NCBI GenBank assembly: GCA_004210455.1
Contig: SEFA01000056.1
Coordinates: forward strand, 1-42,238
Origin: Rubrivivax sp.
GTDB lineage: Bacteria > Pseudomonadota > Gammaproteobacteria > Burkholderiales > Burkholderiaceae_C
Direction: 5' to 3'
Length of the DNA: 42,238 nucleotides
Shown here: piece after piece, positions 1 to 8,157 of the stretch
Layout of the letters: the number at the start of each line of letters is the position of its first letter
Position numbering within the stretch: the stretch's first letter is position 1
Program-made: the position numbers and the translations under genes
Notes under the pieces: generated by a model
Databases searched by the model: none
What the model was told of the DNA's origin: nothing
Seen by the model: the letters and a program-made list of their open reading frames with translations, nothing else

Positions 1-1067
1 GCGAGCGTGGCGACGGCATAGGCCGCCGACCCCGCGAGCACCGGCAGCGCCAGGAAGCCCGTGCCCACGATGCCGGCGGCGAAGAGCACGAACGCGAAGT
101 TCCCCGCGATCGGCTTGAGCGCTTGCGCGGCCTGAGCGGTGGTCTCGATGTCGCGCACGCCGTGGGCGTGCAGCGCCGCGGCGGTGGCGACGATCATGAA
201 GAACGCGATCGTGTTCGAGAAACCCATGCCAACCAGCGTGTCCGTGCGCAGGCGGCGGAACTGCTCTGCCGCTTGCTCCGGCGCGACGGCGAGCGGACGA
301 TCGGCGTCGATGCGGCGGATCTCCTCGGCCTCCTGGCTGGCCTGCCAGAAGAAGAGGTAGGGGCTGATCGTCGTGCCGAGGATGGCGACGACGGTGGTCG
401 TGTACTCGCGGTCCCAGCGCATGGCCGGCAGCACGAGCGACTTCAGCGCGAGGATCCAGTCCGCCTGCGCCGCGAAGCCGACGCCCACATAGGCCAGCAG
501 CGTGAGCGTCAGCCACTTCAGCAGCATCACGTAGCGCGCGTAGGGCAACCAGATCTGCAGCATCAGCGAGAGCAGCGCCATGGCCACGACGAACGCGCCC
601 GGCGGACCGCCGACGGCCAGATGCATCGCATCGCCCATCGCGCTGAGATCGGCGCCGAGGTTGATGACGTTGGCGACGACCAGCAGCGAGACCAGCGCGA
701 CCACCAGCCAGCGCGGGCAGAGCTTCGAGAAGTTCTCGGTCAGGCCCTTGCCGGTGATGCGCCCGATGCGTGCGCTGGCGAGCTGGATGCCGACCATCAG
801 CGGGAAGGTCACCAGGATCGTCCAGCCGACGCTGTAGCCGTATTGCGCGCCGGCCTGAGAGTAGGTCGCGATGCCGCTCGGATCGTCGTCGGCGGCGCCG
901 GTGATCAGGCCGGGGCCGAGCTTGCTCCACCAAGGCGACCTGACGGGGGCCTGGTCTGAACTGGCTTCGCCCGACGGCGGTCTGTCGGGCGGCATCCCGT
1001 GGGAGGAAGCTGCATCGGAGCGCGGTAGCGCCTCAGGCACGGCGGGCACGTCAGGCACGGCAGCCAT
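1..1067 (-). CDS. Nramp-family metal ion transporter (divergent, 3' end outside window)
   Basis: Multi-pass inner membrane protein of the Nramp (NRAMP/MntH) fold; about 355 residues are visible and the C-terminus runs off the left edge. After a Pro/Ser-rich cytoplasmic leader of roughly 45 residues, the first helix carries ITGAADDDPSGIATYSQ, the Nramp helix-1 signature. Later helices include GTTISPYLFFWQASQEAEE and a helix with IVGTGFLALPVLAGSAAYA. In characterised Mn/Fe transporters helix 1 reads DPGN and helix 6 reads MPH; here they read DPSG and SPY, so the Asn and Met metal ligands are replaced and the substrate cannot be assumed to be Mn or Fe. The ATG overlaps the stop of the upstream SDR gene by one base (TGATG), indicating translational coupling. 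Family assignment is firm; substrate is unknown. Confidence 0.88.
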   Translation of the reverse strand, partial: MAAVPDVPAVPEALPRSDAASSHGMPPDRPPSGEASSDQAPVRSPWWSKLGPGLITGAADDDPSGIATYSQAGAQYGYSVGWTILVTFPLMVGIQLASARIGRITGKGLTENFSKLCPRWLVVALVSLLVVANVINLGADLSAMGDAMHLAVGGPPGAFVVAMALLSLMLQIWLPYARYVMLLKWLTLTLLAYVGVGFAAQADWILALKSLVLPAMRWDREYTTTVVAILGTTISPYLFFWQASQEAEEIRRIDADRPLAVAPEQAAEQFRRLRTDTLVGMGFSNTIAFFMIVATAAALHAHGVRDIETTAQAAQALKPIAGNFAFVLFAAGIVGTGFLALPVLAGSAAYAVATL

Positions 1068-1828
1068 CACATCTTCGGCTGGCCGTTGGAGGCCATGACG
1101 CCGCCGTCGACGGGAAGATTCACGCCGTTGACGAAGCGCGCGTCATCGCTGGCCAGGAAGGCCACGACCGCGGCGATGTCGGCGGGCTCCGCAGGCCGGC
1201 CAAGTGGCATCCGTTCCATGAAGCGGGCCACGAGGTCCTGGTCCTCGAGCATCTCCTCGGTCATGCCCGTGCGAGTAAGTGAAGGCGCGACCGCATTGAC
1301 CCGCACGCCCTTGCCGCCGAAGTCCAGCGCGAGAGAGCGCGTAAGGTTCACGACGCCGCCCTTGGCTGCGTTGTAGGCGCACATCCCCCAGTCGCCAGAG
1401 AGGCCGGAAACCGACGCGGTGTTGACGATGCAGCCCTTGCGCTTGAGCAGTTCCGGCATCGCCGCGCGACAGCCGTGGAAGACGCCGCTGAGATTGATCG
1501 CCAGGGTTTCGTTCCAGTCGTCCAGCGACACGCTGAGGGCATCGCCTTCCGTCCCGATCCCCGCGTTGTTGACGATCACGTCCAGCCCGCCGAAGCGCTT
1601 CACGGCCGCGGCGATCAGCGACTCGACGTCCGCGAACTTCGAGACATCGGCCACCTGCGCCAGCGTACGGTCCTGCGGCAGCTGCTTGGCGACCTGCTGC
1701 AGCTTGTATTCATGCCGCGCGCAGATCACCACGTTGGCGCCCTCCTGCGAGAAGCGCTCGGCGACGCCGCGTCCGATGCCCGACGATGCGCCGGTGACGA
1801 TGACAGTTTTGCCCTTGAAACGTTCCAT
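1067..1828 (-). CDS. short-chain dehydrogenase/reductase, FabG-like
   Basis: A 253-residue classical SDR, predicted cytosolic NAD(P)(H)-dependent oxidoreductase. Visible are the cofactor loop TGASSGIGRG near residue 12, the NNAG motif, the active-site Ser in NTASVSGL, and the catalytic YNAAK (Tyr-x-x-x-Lys), followed by RVNAVAPS and a C-terminal VNGVNLPVDGG as in FabG/glucose-dehydrogenase relatives. The start at 1828 is chosen because AAGGAGG lies 5 bases upstream; the frame stays open further upstream but without family homology. It is first in a two-gene operon with the transporter, its stop overlapping the next start. Substrate cannot be read from the sequence. Confidence 0.9.
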   Translation of the reverse strand: MERFKGKTVIVTGASSGIGRGVAERFSQEGANVVICARHEYKLQQVAKQLPQDRTLAQVADVSKFADVESLIAAAVKRFGGLDVIVNNAGIGTEGDALSVSLDDWNETLAINLSGVFHGCRAAMPELLKRKGCIVNTASVSGLSGDWGMCAYNAAKGGVVNLTRSLALDFGGKGVRVNAVAPSLTRTGMTEEMLEDQDLVARFMERMPLGRPAEPADIAAVVAFLASDDARFVNGVNLPVDGGVMASNGQPKM

Positions 1829-2220
1829 GCCGGCCTCCTTCGAGTTGCGAAGAAAAGGCAAAGGGAGTGCCCACCGCGCAGAAGGCGACAACGCCAAGCG
1901 GTCAGTGATGCGCGGCTGTGTCCCGCGTCTCGTATGCCGCGGGGACGCGGCGCTTGAAGGCACAGCGCACCTGTAGGCCCGCGGAACGTCGTTCCCTTAG
2001 GGCCGCCATCGGGAAGCTCTGCGGCAGTTCCCGCACATCGCCGGCAAGCCCCGGGCCCTGCGCCCCGTAAGCCGTGCCACGAAGCAAGGCGTCCGCTCGT
2101 GGGCGCTATTCCCCTTGAGCACGTACACAGTTGGTAAGACGGTCGCACGGTCGCGCGATGCGGCTCTCCCCGCACCGCCGGTACTGTGGACGTCCGGCAC
2201 AGGGATTGCACTGACTGATC
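1829..2220. other. gene-free stretch, probable divergent promoter region
   Basis: About 390 bases between the minus-strand SDR gene and the plus-strand hydrophilic-protein gene. Open frames cross it on both strands but none has a ribosome binding site or recognisable protein features. It presumably holds the promoters for both divergent transcripts; I could not place convincing -35/-10 boxes. Confidence 0.4.
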
Positions 2221-2236
2221 TGTTGGCATGTGCCAA
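2221..2236 (+). promoter_or_regulatory. palindromic element TGTTGGCATGTGCCAA, copy 1
   Basis: A 16-base element containing the inverted repeat TTGGCA-TG-TGCCAA. It begins 37 bases before the ATG of the Q-rich hydrophilic protein. The identical 16 bases occur at 31681, 39 bases before the start of a similar small protein. Identity in both copies, at a matched distance from two related genes, argues for an operator or leader element; the binding factor is unknown. Confidence 0.6.
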
Positions 2237-2257
2237 CGCGCTCAAGCGGAGAACGGC

Positions 2258-2617
2258 ATGACACAGCAATCCAACGGAACCCAGCGCTCGCAAGGACGGG
2301 ATGATCTGAAGCAGCAGCGCGACTCCCAACCCAGCCGACAAGGGGAACCCCCGCGCACGGCCGACCAGGACGATGTGCGAGGCCTTCAAGACCAGAAGGA
2401 CCTCGAAGACGGAAAGACCCATCTGGATGGTGAGGGGCGGCCCGGTCAACGGAACGCAGGTGACGTGGACCGTCTGGTCAAGTCAGACTCGCCGCGCACC
2501 CAGGGAAAAGACGATGAGCGGCTCGCGCGGCATCTGCATGACGAGGACACGCAGCGCCCTGACGGCAAACAGCGCGAGGAGGTTGCGCAAACGGAAAATG
2601 CCAGTTCACAGCGCTGA
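2258..2617 (+). CDS. hydrophilic Gln/Asp/Arg-rich small protein
   Basis: A 119-residue, very hydrophilic, predicted disordered protein beginning MTQQSNGTQRSQG and rich in Q, D, E, R and G, with no Cys and no membrane segment. The start at 2258 is preferred over an upstream in-frame ATG at 2228, which lies inside the palindrome, because CGGAG sits 7 bases before it. The N-terminus resembles the protein at 31720 (MTQQSSQGQSQQ) and both genes share the same upstream 16-base palindrome, so I regard them as a related pair flanking the secretion cluster. Highly hydrophilic proteins of this type are often stress-induced in other bacteria, but no function can be assigned here. Confidence 0.6.
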   Translation: MTQQSNGTQRSQGRDDLKQQRDSQPSRQGEPPRTADQDDVRGLQDQKDLEDGKTHLDGEGRPGQRNAGDVDRLVKSDSPRTQGKDDERLARHLHDEDTQRPDGKQREEVAQTENASSQR

Positions 2618-2954
2618 GAGGGCGCTCGTGGCTGCGGCAAGCGTCTCGCAGCTCGGCGGCGGGGGCTCGTGGCGTTCGAGACACGACCGCGGGAGCCTGC
2701 AGGCGCACGATTGCCGACTGGCGCAGCCGGTCTGCCGCAGATGCCAGCGGTGCTACCCATTTCGACCCATAGCGGCCAGACGCCGCGCTCGGGATCCGCT
2801 CGGGACCCGCTCGGTATCCGCTTGACATCCGCTCGACATCCGCCCGATATCGCCCGAGATCCGCTCGACATCCGCCTGCAAGCACAAGGCATGCAGACTG
2901 CCGTGCAAGGGCTCCAGGCCACGCATGGATGGCCCGCATCCCTCAGGAGTTCAT
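2618..2954. other. gene-free stretch containing an 11-bp repeat array
   Basis: About 335 bases between the hydrophilic protein and the DUF3606 gene. Apart from the tandem array at 2786-2872 and the AGGAG ribosome binding site of the downstream gene, I see no coding or RNA feature. Confidence 0.45.
2786..2872 (+). repeat. degenerate 11-bp tandem array, about 8 units
   Basis: Units of the form CGCTCGGGATC, CGCTCGGGACC, CGCTCGGTATC, CGCTTGACATC, CGCTCGACATC and variants follow head to tail, one of them 10 bp long. The unit length is not a multiple of three and the array lies outside any supported gene. The first units carry GGG/GGA and later ones GAC, so the sequence drifts along the array. Confidence 0.85.
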
Positions 2955-3182
2955 ATGTCCGAAGAAGCCAGTTTCGCAGCGCCTAGCGGGTCGCCCGCGG
3001 GCTCCATCATCGATATCACCGACGAGCGTCTCGTTCAGACCTGGGCGACCAAGTTGAACGTCTCCGAACAGCAGATCCACGACGCGGTGGCCGAGGTCGG
3101 CAGCAACGCCAGTGATGTGGAGGAGCACCTGAAGGGCAGCCGCTCCACCACCAACGCGGAACAGACCCGACGCGCACCTTGA
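2955..3182 (+). CDS. DUF3606 domain protein
   Basis: A 75-residue protein with a 20-residue Ser/Ala/Gly leader and a DUF3606 domain (IDITDERLVQTWATKLNVSE, then a helix ending DVEEHLKG). The family is small, soluble and common in soil and plant-associated bacteria, typically beside stress genes; its biochemical role is not established. The start at 2955 has CAGGAG 6 bases upstream. A hairpin at 3254-3276 may terminate it. Confidence 0.8.
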   Translation: MSEEASFAAPSGSPAGSIIDITDERLVQTWATKLNVSEQQIHDAVAEVGSNASDVEEHLKGSRSTTNAEQTRRAP

Positions 3183-3253
3183 GGAATCGCCACAGGTCCT
3201 GCGGGACCGTCACCAAATAAACCGACGCCCCGCTGGTCAACTGAGCGAGCGAT

Positions 3254-3276
3254 GAGGCCGGCACCACGCCGGCCTC
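3254..3276. terminator. candidate bidirectional hairpin terminator
   Basis: Perfect 9-bp inverted repeat GAGGCCGGC/GCCGGCCTC with a 5-base loop between the convergent DUF3606 gene and the 24-residue peptide gene. No clear T-run follows, so intrinsic termination is plausible rather than certain. Confidence 0.5.
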
Positions 3277-3289
3277 TCGTTGCAGTTCC

Positions 3290-3364
3290 TCAGTGGAAGA
3301 ACAACGCGATCAGGATGATGACGGGGATAGGCACACCCAAAAAGAAGAGCAGCAGAGATCGCAT
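3290..3364 (-). CDS. 24-residue single-helix membrane peptide
   Basis: Encodes a 24-residue, almost wholly hydrophobic peptide starting MRSLLLFFLGVPIPV and ending ALFFH. The start is preceded by a strong AAGGAG at 6-base spacing, which is the main support for such a short gene. It would form one transmembrane helix with a Pro-x-Pro kink. It is followed by the hairpin at 3254-3276. Tiny peptides of this style occur near stress genes in other proteobacteria; function unknown. Confidence 0.6.
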   Translation of the reverse strand: MRSLLLFFLGVPIPVIILIALFFH

Positions 3365-3386
3365 GTTTGACTCCTTGATTCGATGA

Positions 3387-4456
3387 TCACAGATCGCGTT
3401 GACGGCCACCGAAGGTGGCTGCGAAACTTGCCACGAACGCGCCGATCAGCAGCGAGATGAACAGCCAAAGGGCCGCATACAACGAGGCTTTTCTCGTCTT
3501 GTCCGCAGCCTCCCTCGCAGACACTTCCGCCTGCTTGAGCTTGGTCTGCATCGCAGTGAAAGTCTGGTTCACGCGGGCCACCGCGTCTTGCTGATTCAGC
3601 CCCGTGCGCTGCGCGATCAGTTGCCCCAGGTACTGCTGATCGGGTGCAGACAACGCACCATCTTTCAGTCCCATTGCGAAAATGCGTCCAGCCTCGGCCA
3701 ACTGGCCTGCGGGCACTGCGGTACCTGGTGCGCCCGATGCGGAAGACGTGCCGGACGAGCCAGGGAAAGCAGCGGTCCCACTGGTCGCCGCAGTTGCACC
3801 GGTCGGGATCCCGCCGCCAGCGGACGTTGCGCCGCCAGCCAGAGGAGGTGAACGGAAGAGCGTATCAGTCCAGTATCCAAGGGGATCGCCAGCCGGGCTG
3901 TTCAGATCACCCGCGTTGCCGGCTCCCGCAACTGCCGCTGCAGTGCCAGCAGTATTGCCGGCTGCACCCGCGGCCAACGCAGTCGCCTGGCCGCACCGCC
4001 CGCCAGCGAAGCACCGCCGCTGACCACCCCGCCCACAGCGCTGCCTAGTGCCGCCGCCGTGAACAGCGTCGCCACCGCCCAAGCGAGGAAGCCATGCGCG
4101 GTGTCACGAAAGTACACCTCGTCGGTGTGTACCGCGACCCATCGTGTGCGCAGGCGCCCCGCGAGATAGCCGCCCATGCCGCTGGCCGCCAGCTGTGTGA
4201 AGGTGAGCCACGCGATCGCAGCGATCCCGAACGTCCCTGCCTCCACCCCGTCCCTCGCCCACGGCGAGACGGATGACAGACCGCGGCCGACGCCCAGCAA
4301 AAGCAGGATGAGCGACAAGGCCGCAGCGGCCGCGGCGCCTGCCAGGATGGAGGCCCAGGATACGGCGGAGGCGGTGCCGACGACGTCCGGAGCGTCAGGC
4401 CCATCGAAGGCGTCCACGCCTCTGAGCCGGGTGCGAGTTGGATCCAGGGTTGCCAT
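3387..4456 (-). pseudogene. frameshifted multi-pass membrane protein
   Basis: Two overlapping frames make one protein. The first gives MATLDPTRTRLRG, a helix with WASILAGAAAAAALSLILLLLGVGRG, an Ala/Gly-rich helix pair and SLAGGAAR. The second picks up at QATALAAGAAGN and continues through a Pro/Gly/Ser linker, a soluble segment (DGALSAPDQQYLGQLIAQRTGL), a coiled coil and a C-terminal helix near WLFISLLIGAFVASFAATFGG. The switch falls at about 3987-3998, where one missing base would reconcile the frames. No slippery heptamer is visible, so a mutation or sequencing error is more likely than programmed shifting. The start is uncertain (4456, or 4474). Similar proteins are annotated as hypothetical or PhnA-like; function unknown. 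Confidence 0.65.
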
Positions 4457-4786
4457 ACGAGTCGCCCTGTTCATGTTTTTGAGAAGGGCCAGGGGCCATC
4501 GACGCGCTTGCAGACCGGCACGCGATCGAAGGGAGGCGTCAAACGCATTGGCAACCCGCAGGCCCAAACCCCGGCGTACCCCCTAGAAGGCAGACAGCGA
4601 GGAGACACGCGAGCACACGCCCCCGCGAGCGCGCATCACCGAATTCACGGTTGCGACAACGTCGCGGGAACGCCGTCTGCCATTGAATGGCGTCATCTTC
4701 CGATGGCGTTCATCGCGTGGATGAGGGATGCCCACCCTTCCCCCACCGTCTCCCTACACCCAGCTTCTCAGCCAGGAACACGACAA
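4457..4786. other. gene-free stretch between divergent genes
   Basis: About 330 bases between the minus-strand membrane protein and the plus-strand hemerythrin. An open frame runs through it in phase with the hemerythrin, but has no start signal or family similarity. Presumably promoter DNA; no specific site recognised. Confidence 0.4.
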
Positions 4787-5305
4787 ATGCCGTCCACCTC
4801 CACCTCGCGCGCCACAGCGGCGCGAAAGTCTCCGGCCAAAAAGGCGTCACCGCGCACGCCCGACGCCGTGACGCTCTTGCGCGCGGATCACAAGAAGGTC
4901 GCCGATCTCTTCGTGCAGTTCGAGAAGTCGCGATCGGCCGCCAAGAAGAAGAGCCTCGTGGCACAGATCTGCCTCGAACTCACCGTGCACGCCCAGGTGG
5001 AGGAAGAAATCTTCTACCCCGAGGTTCAGGCCGCGCTCAAGGACATGGAGCTGATCCCCGAGGCCAAGGTCGAACACCAGAGCATCAAGGACCTGATTGC
5101 CGCCGTCCAGGGCGTGGAGCCCGATGGCGAGGACTACGACGCCAAGGTCAAGGTCATGAGCGAGTGGGTCAAGCATCACGTCAAGGAAGAACAGAACGAG
5201 ATGTTCCCCAAGGCGAAGAAGTCCAGGCTCGACCTGGCGGAGCTGGGCGAGCGCATCCAGCAGCGCAAGGAAGAGTTGCTCGCGGCCCAGCACACCGCGC
5301 ACTGA
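4787..5305 (+). CDS. hemerythrin HHE-domain protein
   Basis: A 172-residue soluble protein with a Ser/Thr/Ala/Lys-rich basic leader (about 30 residues) and one HHE cation-binding domain forming a four-helix bundle. Candidate di-iron ligands are the His in LLRADHKKV, the His and Glu residues in HAQVEEEIFYPE, the His in KVEHQSIKD, and HHVKEEQNEMFP. Such proteins bind a di-iron centre and are linked to oxygen, NO or oxidative stress responses in other bacteria. The start at 4787 has AGGAA upstream and begins the compositionally sensible protein. The basic leader recalls histone-like tails, and could contact nucleic acid; that is inference. Confidence 0.85.
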   Translation: MPSTSTSRATAARKSPAKKASPRTPDAVTLLRADHKKVADLFVQFEKSRSAAKKKSLVAQICLELTVHAQVEEEIFYPEVQAALKDMELIPEAKVEHQSIKDLIAAVQGVEPDGEDYDAKVKVMSEWVKHHVKEEQNEMFPKAKKSRLDLAELGERIQQRKEELLAAQHTAH

Positions 5306-5317
5306 GCATCGAGTGCC

Positions 5318-5340
5318 AGCGGGGCGTTCGCTCGCCCGCT
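5318..5340. terminator. candidate bidirectional terminator
   Basis: Imperfect hairpin AGCGGGGCG/CGCCCGCT with a 6-base loop between the convergent hemerythrin and histidine kinase genes, overlapping the kinase stop codon. One bulged base; no strong T-tract. Confidence 0.4.
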
Positions 5341-7630
5341 AGCGCGTGCGTCGCGAGTGCATCTTGGGCACAAGCAGCGCAGGATCCACCGGCTTGACCA
5401 TGTGATGGTCGAATCCGGCTGCCGAGGACGCCTCCCGGTCCTGGCGTTGGCCGTAGCCGGTAACCGCGATGATTACCGCGTCCGACAGCCCTTCGATCGC
5501 CCGCAGCCGCGGCGCGAGTTCCAGCCCGGTGATGTCGGGCAGCCCGAGATCCAGAAGCATGACCTGGGGCAGGCTCGCACGGGCGATCGCGAGGGCTTCG
5601 GTCCCGTTGTGGGCCACCTTCACTTCGTGCCCTTCCAGACGCAGCAGCATCACCAAGGCTTCGGCGGCCTCCTCGTTGTCGTCAACAACGAGAACCCGCA
5701 ACGGCTCCAGTGCGCCCGGACTGGTCGCAGGCGGCTCCTCCTCGACATGTGCCGACCGCTCCAGCGGCAGCGCCACGGTGACCGTGGTGCCCAGGCCAGG
5801 ACCGGCGCTCGTGGCCGCCACGCTGCCCCCGTGGAGCTCCGCGATGCTCCGGACCAGTGTCAGCCCGATGCCCAGGCCGCCCTCGGAACGCGCCATCTGG
5901 CGCTCTCCCTGGACAAAAGGCTCGAACGCCTGCGTGAGCAGTTCCGCGCCCATCCCCATCCCGTTGTCGGACACCGTCAGAAGACCCAGACCGTGGGAGG
6001 CCTGCAGGGTGACCTCGATGCGGCCACCGTTGGGGGTGAACTTCGACGCGTTGGTCAGCAGATTGACGACCACCTGGGTGAGGCGGGTGGCATCTCCGCT
6101 GCCGGGCATGGGTCCGTCCGGAAGGTTCAGGCTGAGCACGTGGTCGTGGGCATCCAGCGTGGACTGCATCGACTCCACCGCCCGGCCGACGATCTCGTTC
6201 AGATCAATCGGGCCCGACTCCAGTCGGATCGTTCCGCTGGTCACGCGACTGACGTCGAGCAGGTCCTCGATGAGACGGGTCACATGCTGCACCTGACGCG
6301 TGGCCATATCGGCCGCCCAGCGTCCGCGATCGGTCAACGGATCGACCTTCAGGATGCTCAAGGCGTTGGACAGCGGCGCGAGCGGGTTGCGCAGCTCGTG
6401 CGACAGCATGGCGATGAACTCGGTCAGACGTCTGCTTTCCGCCTCCAGGCTCTCCGCGCGACGCCGCTCGGCCATGTCCTGGACGATGTGCACGAAACCG
6501 CGCACCGTCCCGTCGGCGCGCCTGGCCGACGTCGTGGCGATCTGCGCCCAGAACCTGGAGCCGTTGGCGCGCTGCAGCCAGCCTTCCCAGATGGCGCGGC
6601 CCTCCGGTCCCACGGCGCCGCCCTCCTGGAGTGACGCGATGCTGGCGAGCGCCGCGTCGGTCAGGCACGACACCGGGCGCCCCACCATCTCCGCCGCCGG
6701 GTAACCCAGCAACCGTTCACCTCCGGCGCTCCAGGTGCGGATCATTCCGCCACTGTCGACAAGGAACAGCGCAAGCTCGTGCGCACCGTCGACCAGTTGG
6801 CGCAGGCTCTCCTCGCGCTCGCGCAGCTGGCTCTCCTGCCGCTTGCGCTCGGACAGGTCGCGCGTGACCTTGGAATAGCCGAGCAACTCGCCCTGCTCGT
6901 CGCGGATCGCCGTGATGACCACGTTGGCCCAGATGCGGCGCCCGTCCTTGCGCAGCCGCCACCCTTCGTCCTCGAAGCGTCCTCGCACGCTGGCCCAGCG
7001 CAGTTCCTCCTCCGGCCACAAACTCGCGCGCGCCGCCTCGGGATAGAAGATGGAGAAGTGCTGCCCGATCGCTTCGGCCGCCGAGTAGCCCTTGATGCGT
7101 TCCGCACCTTGGTTCCAGGACGTGATGATGCCTTCGGGGTCGAGCTGGAAGATGGCGTAGTCCTGGACGCCTTCCACCAGCAGCCGCAGGCTGCGCTCAC
7201 TGGCCTGCAGCGCCAGCTCATGCGCCCGACGCTCGGTCAGGTCGCGCGTCACCTTGGAGAACCCGAGCAGTTCGCCGGCGGGATCGCGGACCGCGGTGAT
7301 GATGACGTTGGCCCAGAAATGCGAGCCGTCCTTGCGCACGCGCCAGCCTTCGTCCTCGAACCGCCCCTGCTCGCCGGCCACCTCGATCTCGTGCGCGGGC
7401 CACCCTCGGCTCAACGCCTCCCGCGTGTAAAAAATGGAGAAATGCCTGCCGATCACCTCGTCAGCCGCATACCCCTTGATGCGCTCAGCACCCGGGTTCC
7501 ATGAGCAGATGAGCCCGTCGGGCGCGATGAGGAAGATCGCGTAGTCCTTGACGGACTCGATCAACCACTTGAACGCGGCGCCTTCCCCGTGTTCGAGAAG
7601 CTTGCTGACAGAAGACGTCGGGACTGGCAT
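5339..7630 (-). CDS. hybrid sensor histidine kinase, PAS-PAS-PAS-HisKA-HATPase-REC
   Basis: A 763-residue cytosolic kinase with no transmembrane segment. Three PAS domains (about 15-135, 140-262 and 275-390) precede the dimerisation helix with phospho-acceptor His411 in SHELRNPL, the ATPase domain with NLLTNASKFTP, DNGMGMG and GGLGIGL, and a C-terminal receiver with VVDDNEEAAEAL, phospho-acceptor Asp694 in LLDLGLPD and Lys in MVKPVDP. PAS1 and PAS2 are close duplicates (shared SWN-GAERIKGY and GRFEDEGWR-RKDG motifs). Soluble PAS kinases sense internal signals such as redox state or ligands; the signal here is unknown. The single-domain regulator just upstream on the same strand is the likely partner. 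Confidence 0.92.
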   Translation of the reverse strand: MPVPTSSVSKLLEHGEGAAFKWLIESVKDYAIFLIAPDGLICSWNPGAERIKGYAADEVIGRHFSIFYTREALSRGWPAHEIEVAGEQGRFEDEGWRVRKDGSHFWANVIITAVRDPAGELLGFSKVTRDLTERRAHELALQASERSLRLLVEGVQDYAIFQLDPEGIITSWNQGAERIKGYSAAEAIGQHFSIFYPEAARASLWPEEELRWASVRGRFEDEGWRLRKDGRRIWANVVITAIRDEQGELLGYSKVTRDLSERKRQESQLREREESLRQLVDGAHELALFLVDSGGMIRTWSAGGERLLGYPAAEMVGRPVSCLTDAALASIASLQEGGAVGPEGRAIWEGWLQRANGSRFWAQIATTSARRADGTVRGFVHIVQDMAERRRAESLEAESRRLTEFIAMLSHELRNPLAPLSNALSILKVDPLTDRGRWAADMATRQVQHVTRLIEDLLDVSRVTSGTIRLESGPIDLNEIVGRAVESMQSTLDAHDHVLSLNLPDGPMPGSGDATRLTQVVVNLLTNASKFTPNGGRIEVTLQASHGLGLLTVSDNGMGMGAELLTQAFEPFVQGERQMARSEGGLGIGLTLVRSIAELHGGSVAATSAGPGLGTTVTVALPLERSAHVEEEPPATSPGALEPLRVLVVDDNEEAAEALVMLLRLEGHEVKVAHNGTEALAIARASLPQVMLLDLGLPDITGLELAPRLRAIEGLSDAVIIAVTGYGQRQDREASSAAGFDHHMVKPVDPALLVPKMHSRRTR

Positions 7631-7773
7631 CGGCTACCCAATTTTGCGCGGCTGCGCAGGAAACGTCAGGAGGATAAGGGAGTCGCGGTCGCTGCGGCGC
7701 AAACGCTCGCGGCGATGTGCGGCCTCCGTGGTCGGACGTGTGCTCGGCCAGCGTGCGACCGAGGATGGTCGCG

Positions 7774-8157
7774 TCACCGATAGGCGACGCTGGCCAGTTG
7801 CCGCAAACGCCTGCCGGTCACCGGCTTGAGGATGAACTCGTCGAATCCGATGCAGTCCGCCAGGACGGGGTCCAGGTCATGCAGATCGCCGGTGAGGGCG
7901 ACCAGGCACGTCCGGTGTTGCCCTTCCGCTCCGCGGATGCATGCGGCGGTCTCGAAGCCGTCCATGTCGGGCATCTGGATGTCCAGGATGATCAGGCGAG
8001 GTCGCAACGATTCGGCCAACTGGACCGCACGCCGGCCGTCATAGGCGGCACAGGCGTCGAAGCCCAGCGCTCCCAGCAGCGCGACAAGCGAGTCCGCCGC
8101 GTCGACGTTGTCGTCCACCACCAGGATCCTGCAATCCGATCGAGGCTCGTTCTTCAT
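7774..8157 (-). CDS. single-domain response regulator
   Basis: A 127-residue receiver-only protein. Acidic pair in LVVDDNVDAADS, phospho-acceptor Asp59 in LIILDIQMPDMDGFE, Thr in LVALTGD and Lys in FILKPVTGRR. It has no output domain, so it probably acts in a phosphorelay or by protein contact. It lies about 140 bases upstream of the hybrid kinase on the same strand, which suggests a shared pathway. Confidence 0.9.
   Translation of the reverse strand: MKNEPRSDCRILVVDDNVDAADSLVALLGALGFDACAAYDGRRAVQLAESLRPRLIILDIQMPDMDGFETAACIRGAEGQHRTCLVALTGDLHDLDPVLADCIGFDEFILKPVTGRRLRQLASVAYR

Noticed and set aside
2221-2240. sigma-54 promoter at the TTGGCATG element (also at 31681)
   Set aside because: GG and GC are one base too far apart for the -24/-12 spacing in both copies, and the symmetry fits an operator better.
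3980-3998. programmed ribosomal frameshift in the membrane protein
   Set aside because: No slippery heptamer or downstream structure is evident; a one-base error or mutation is simpler.
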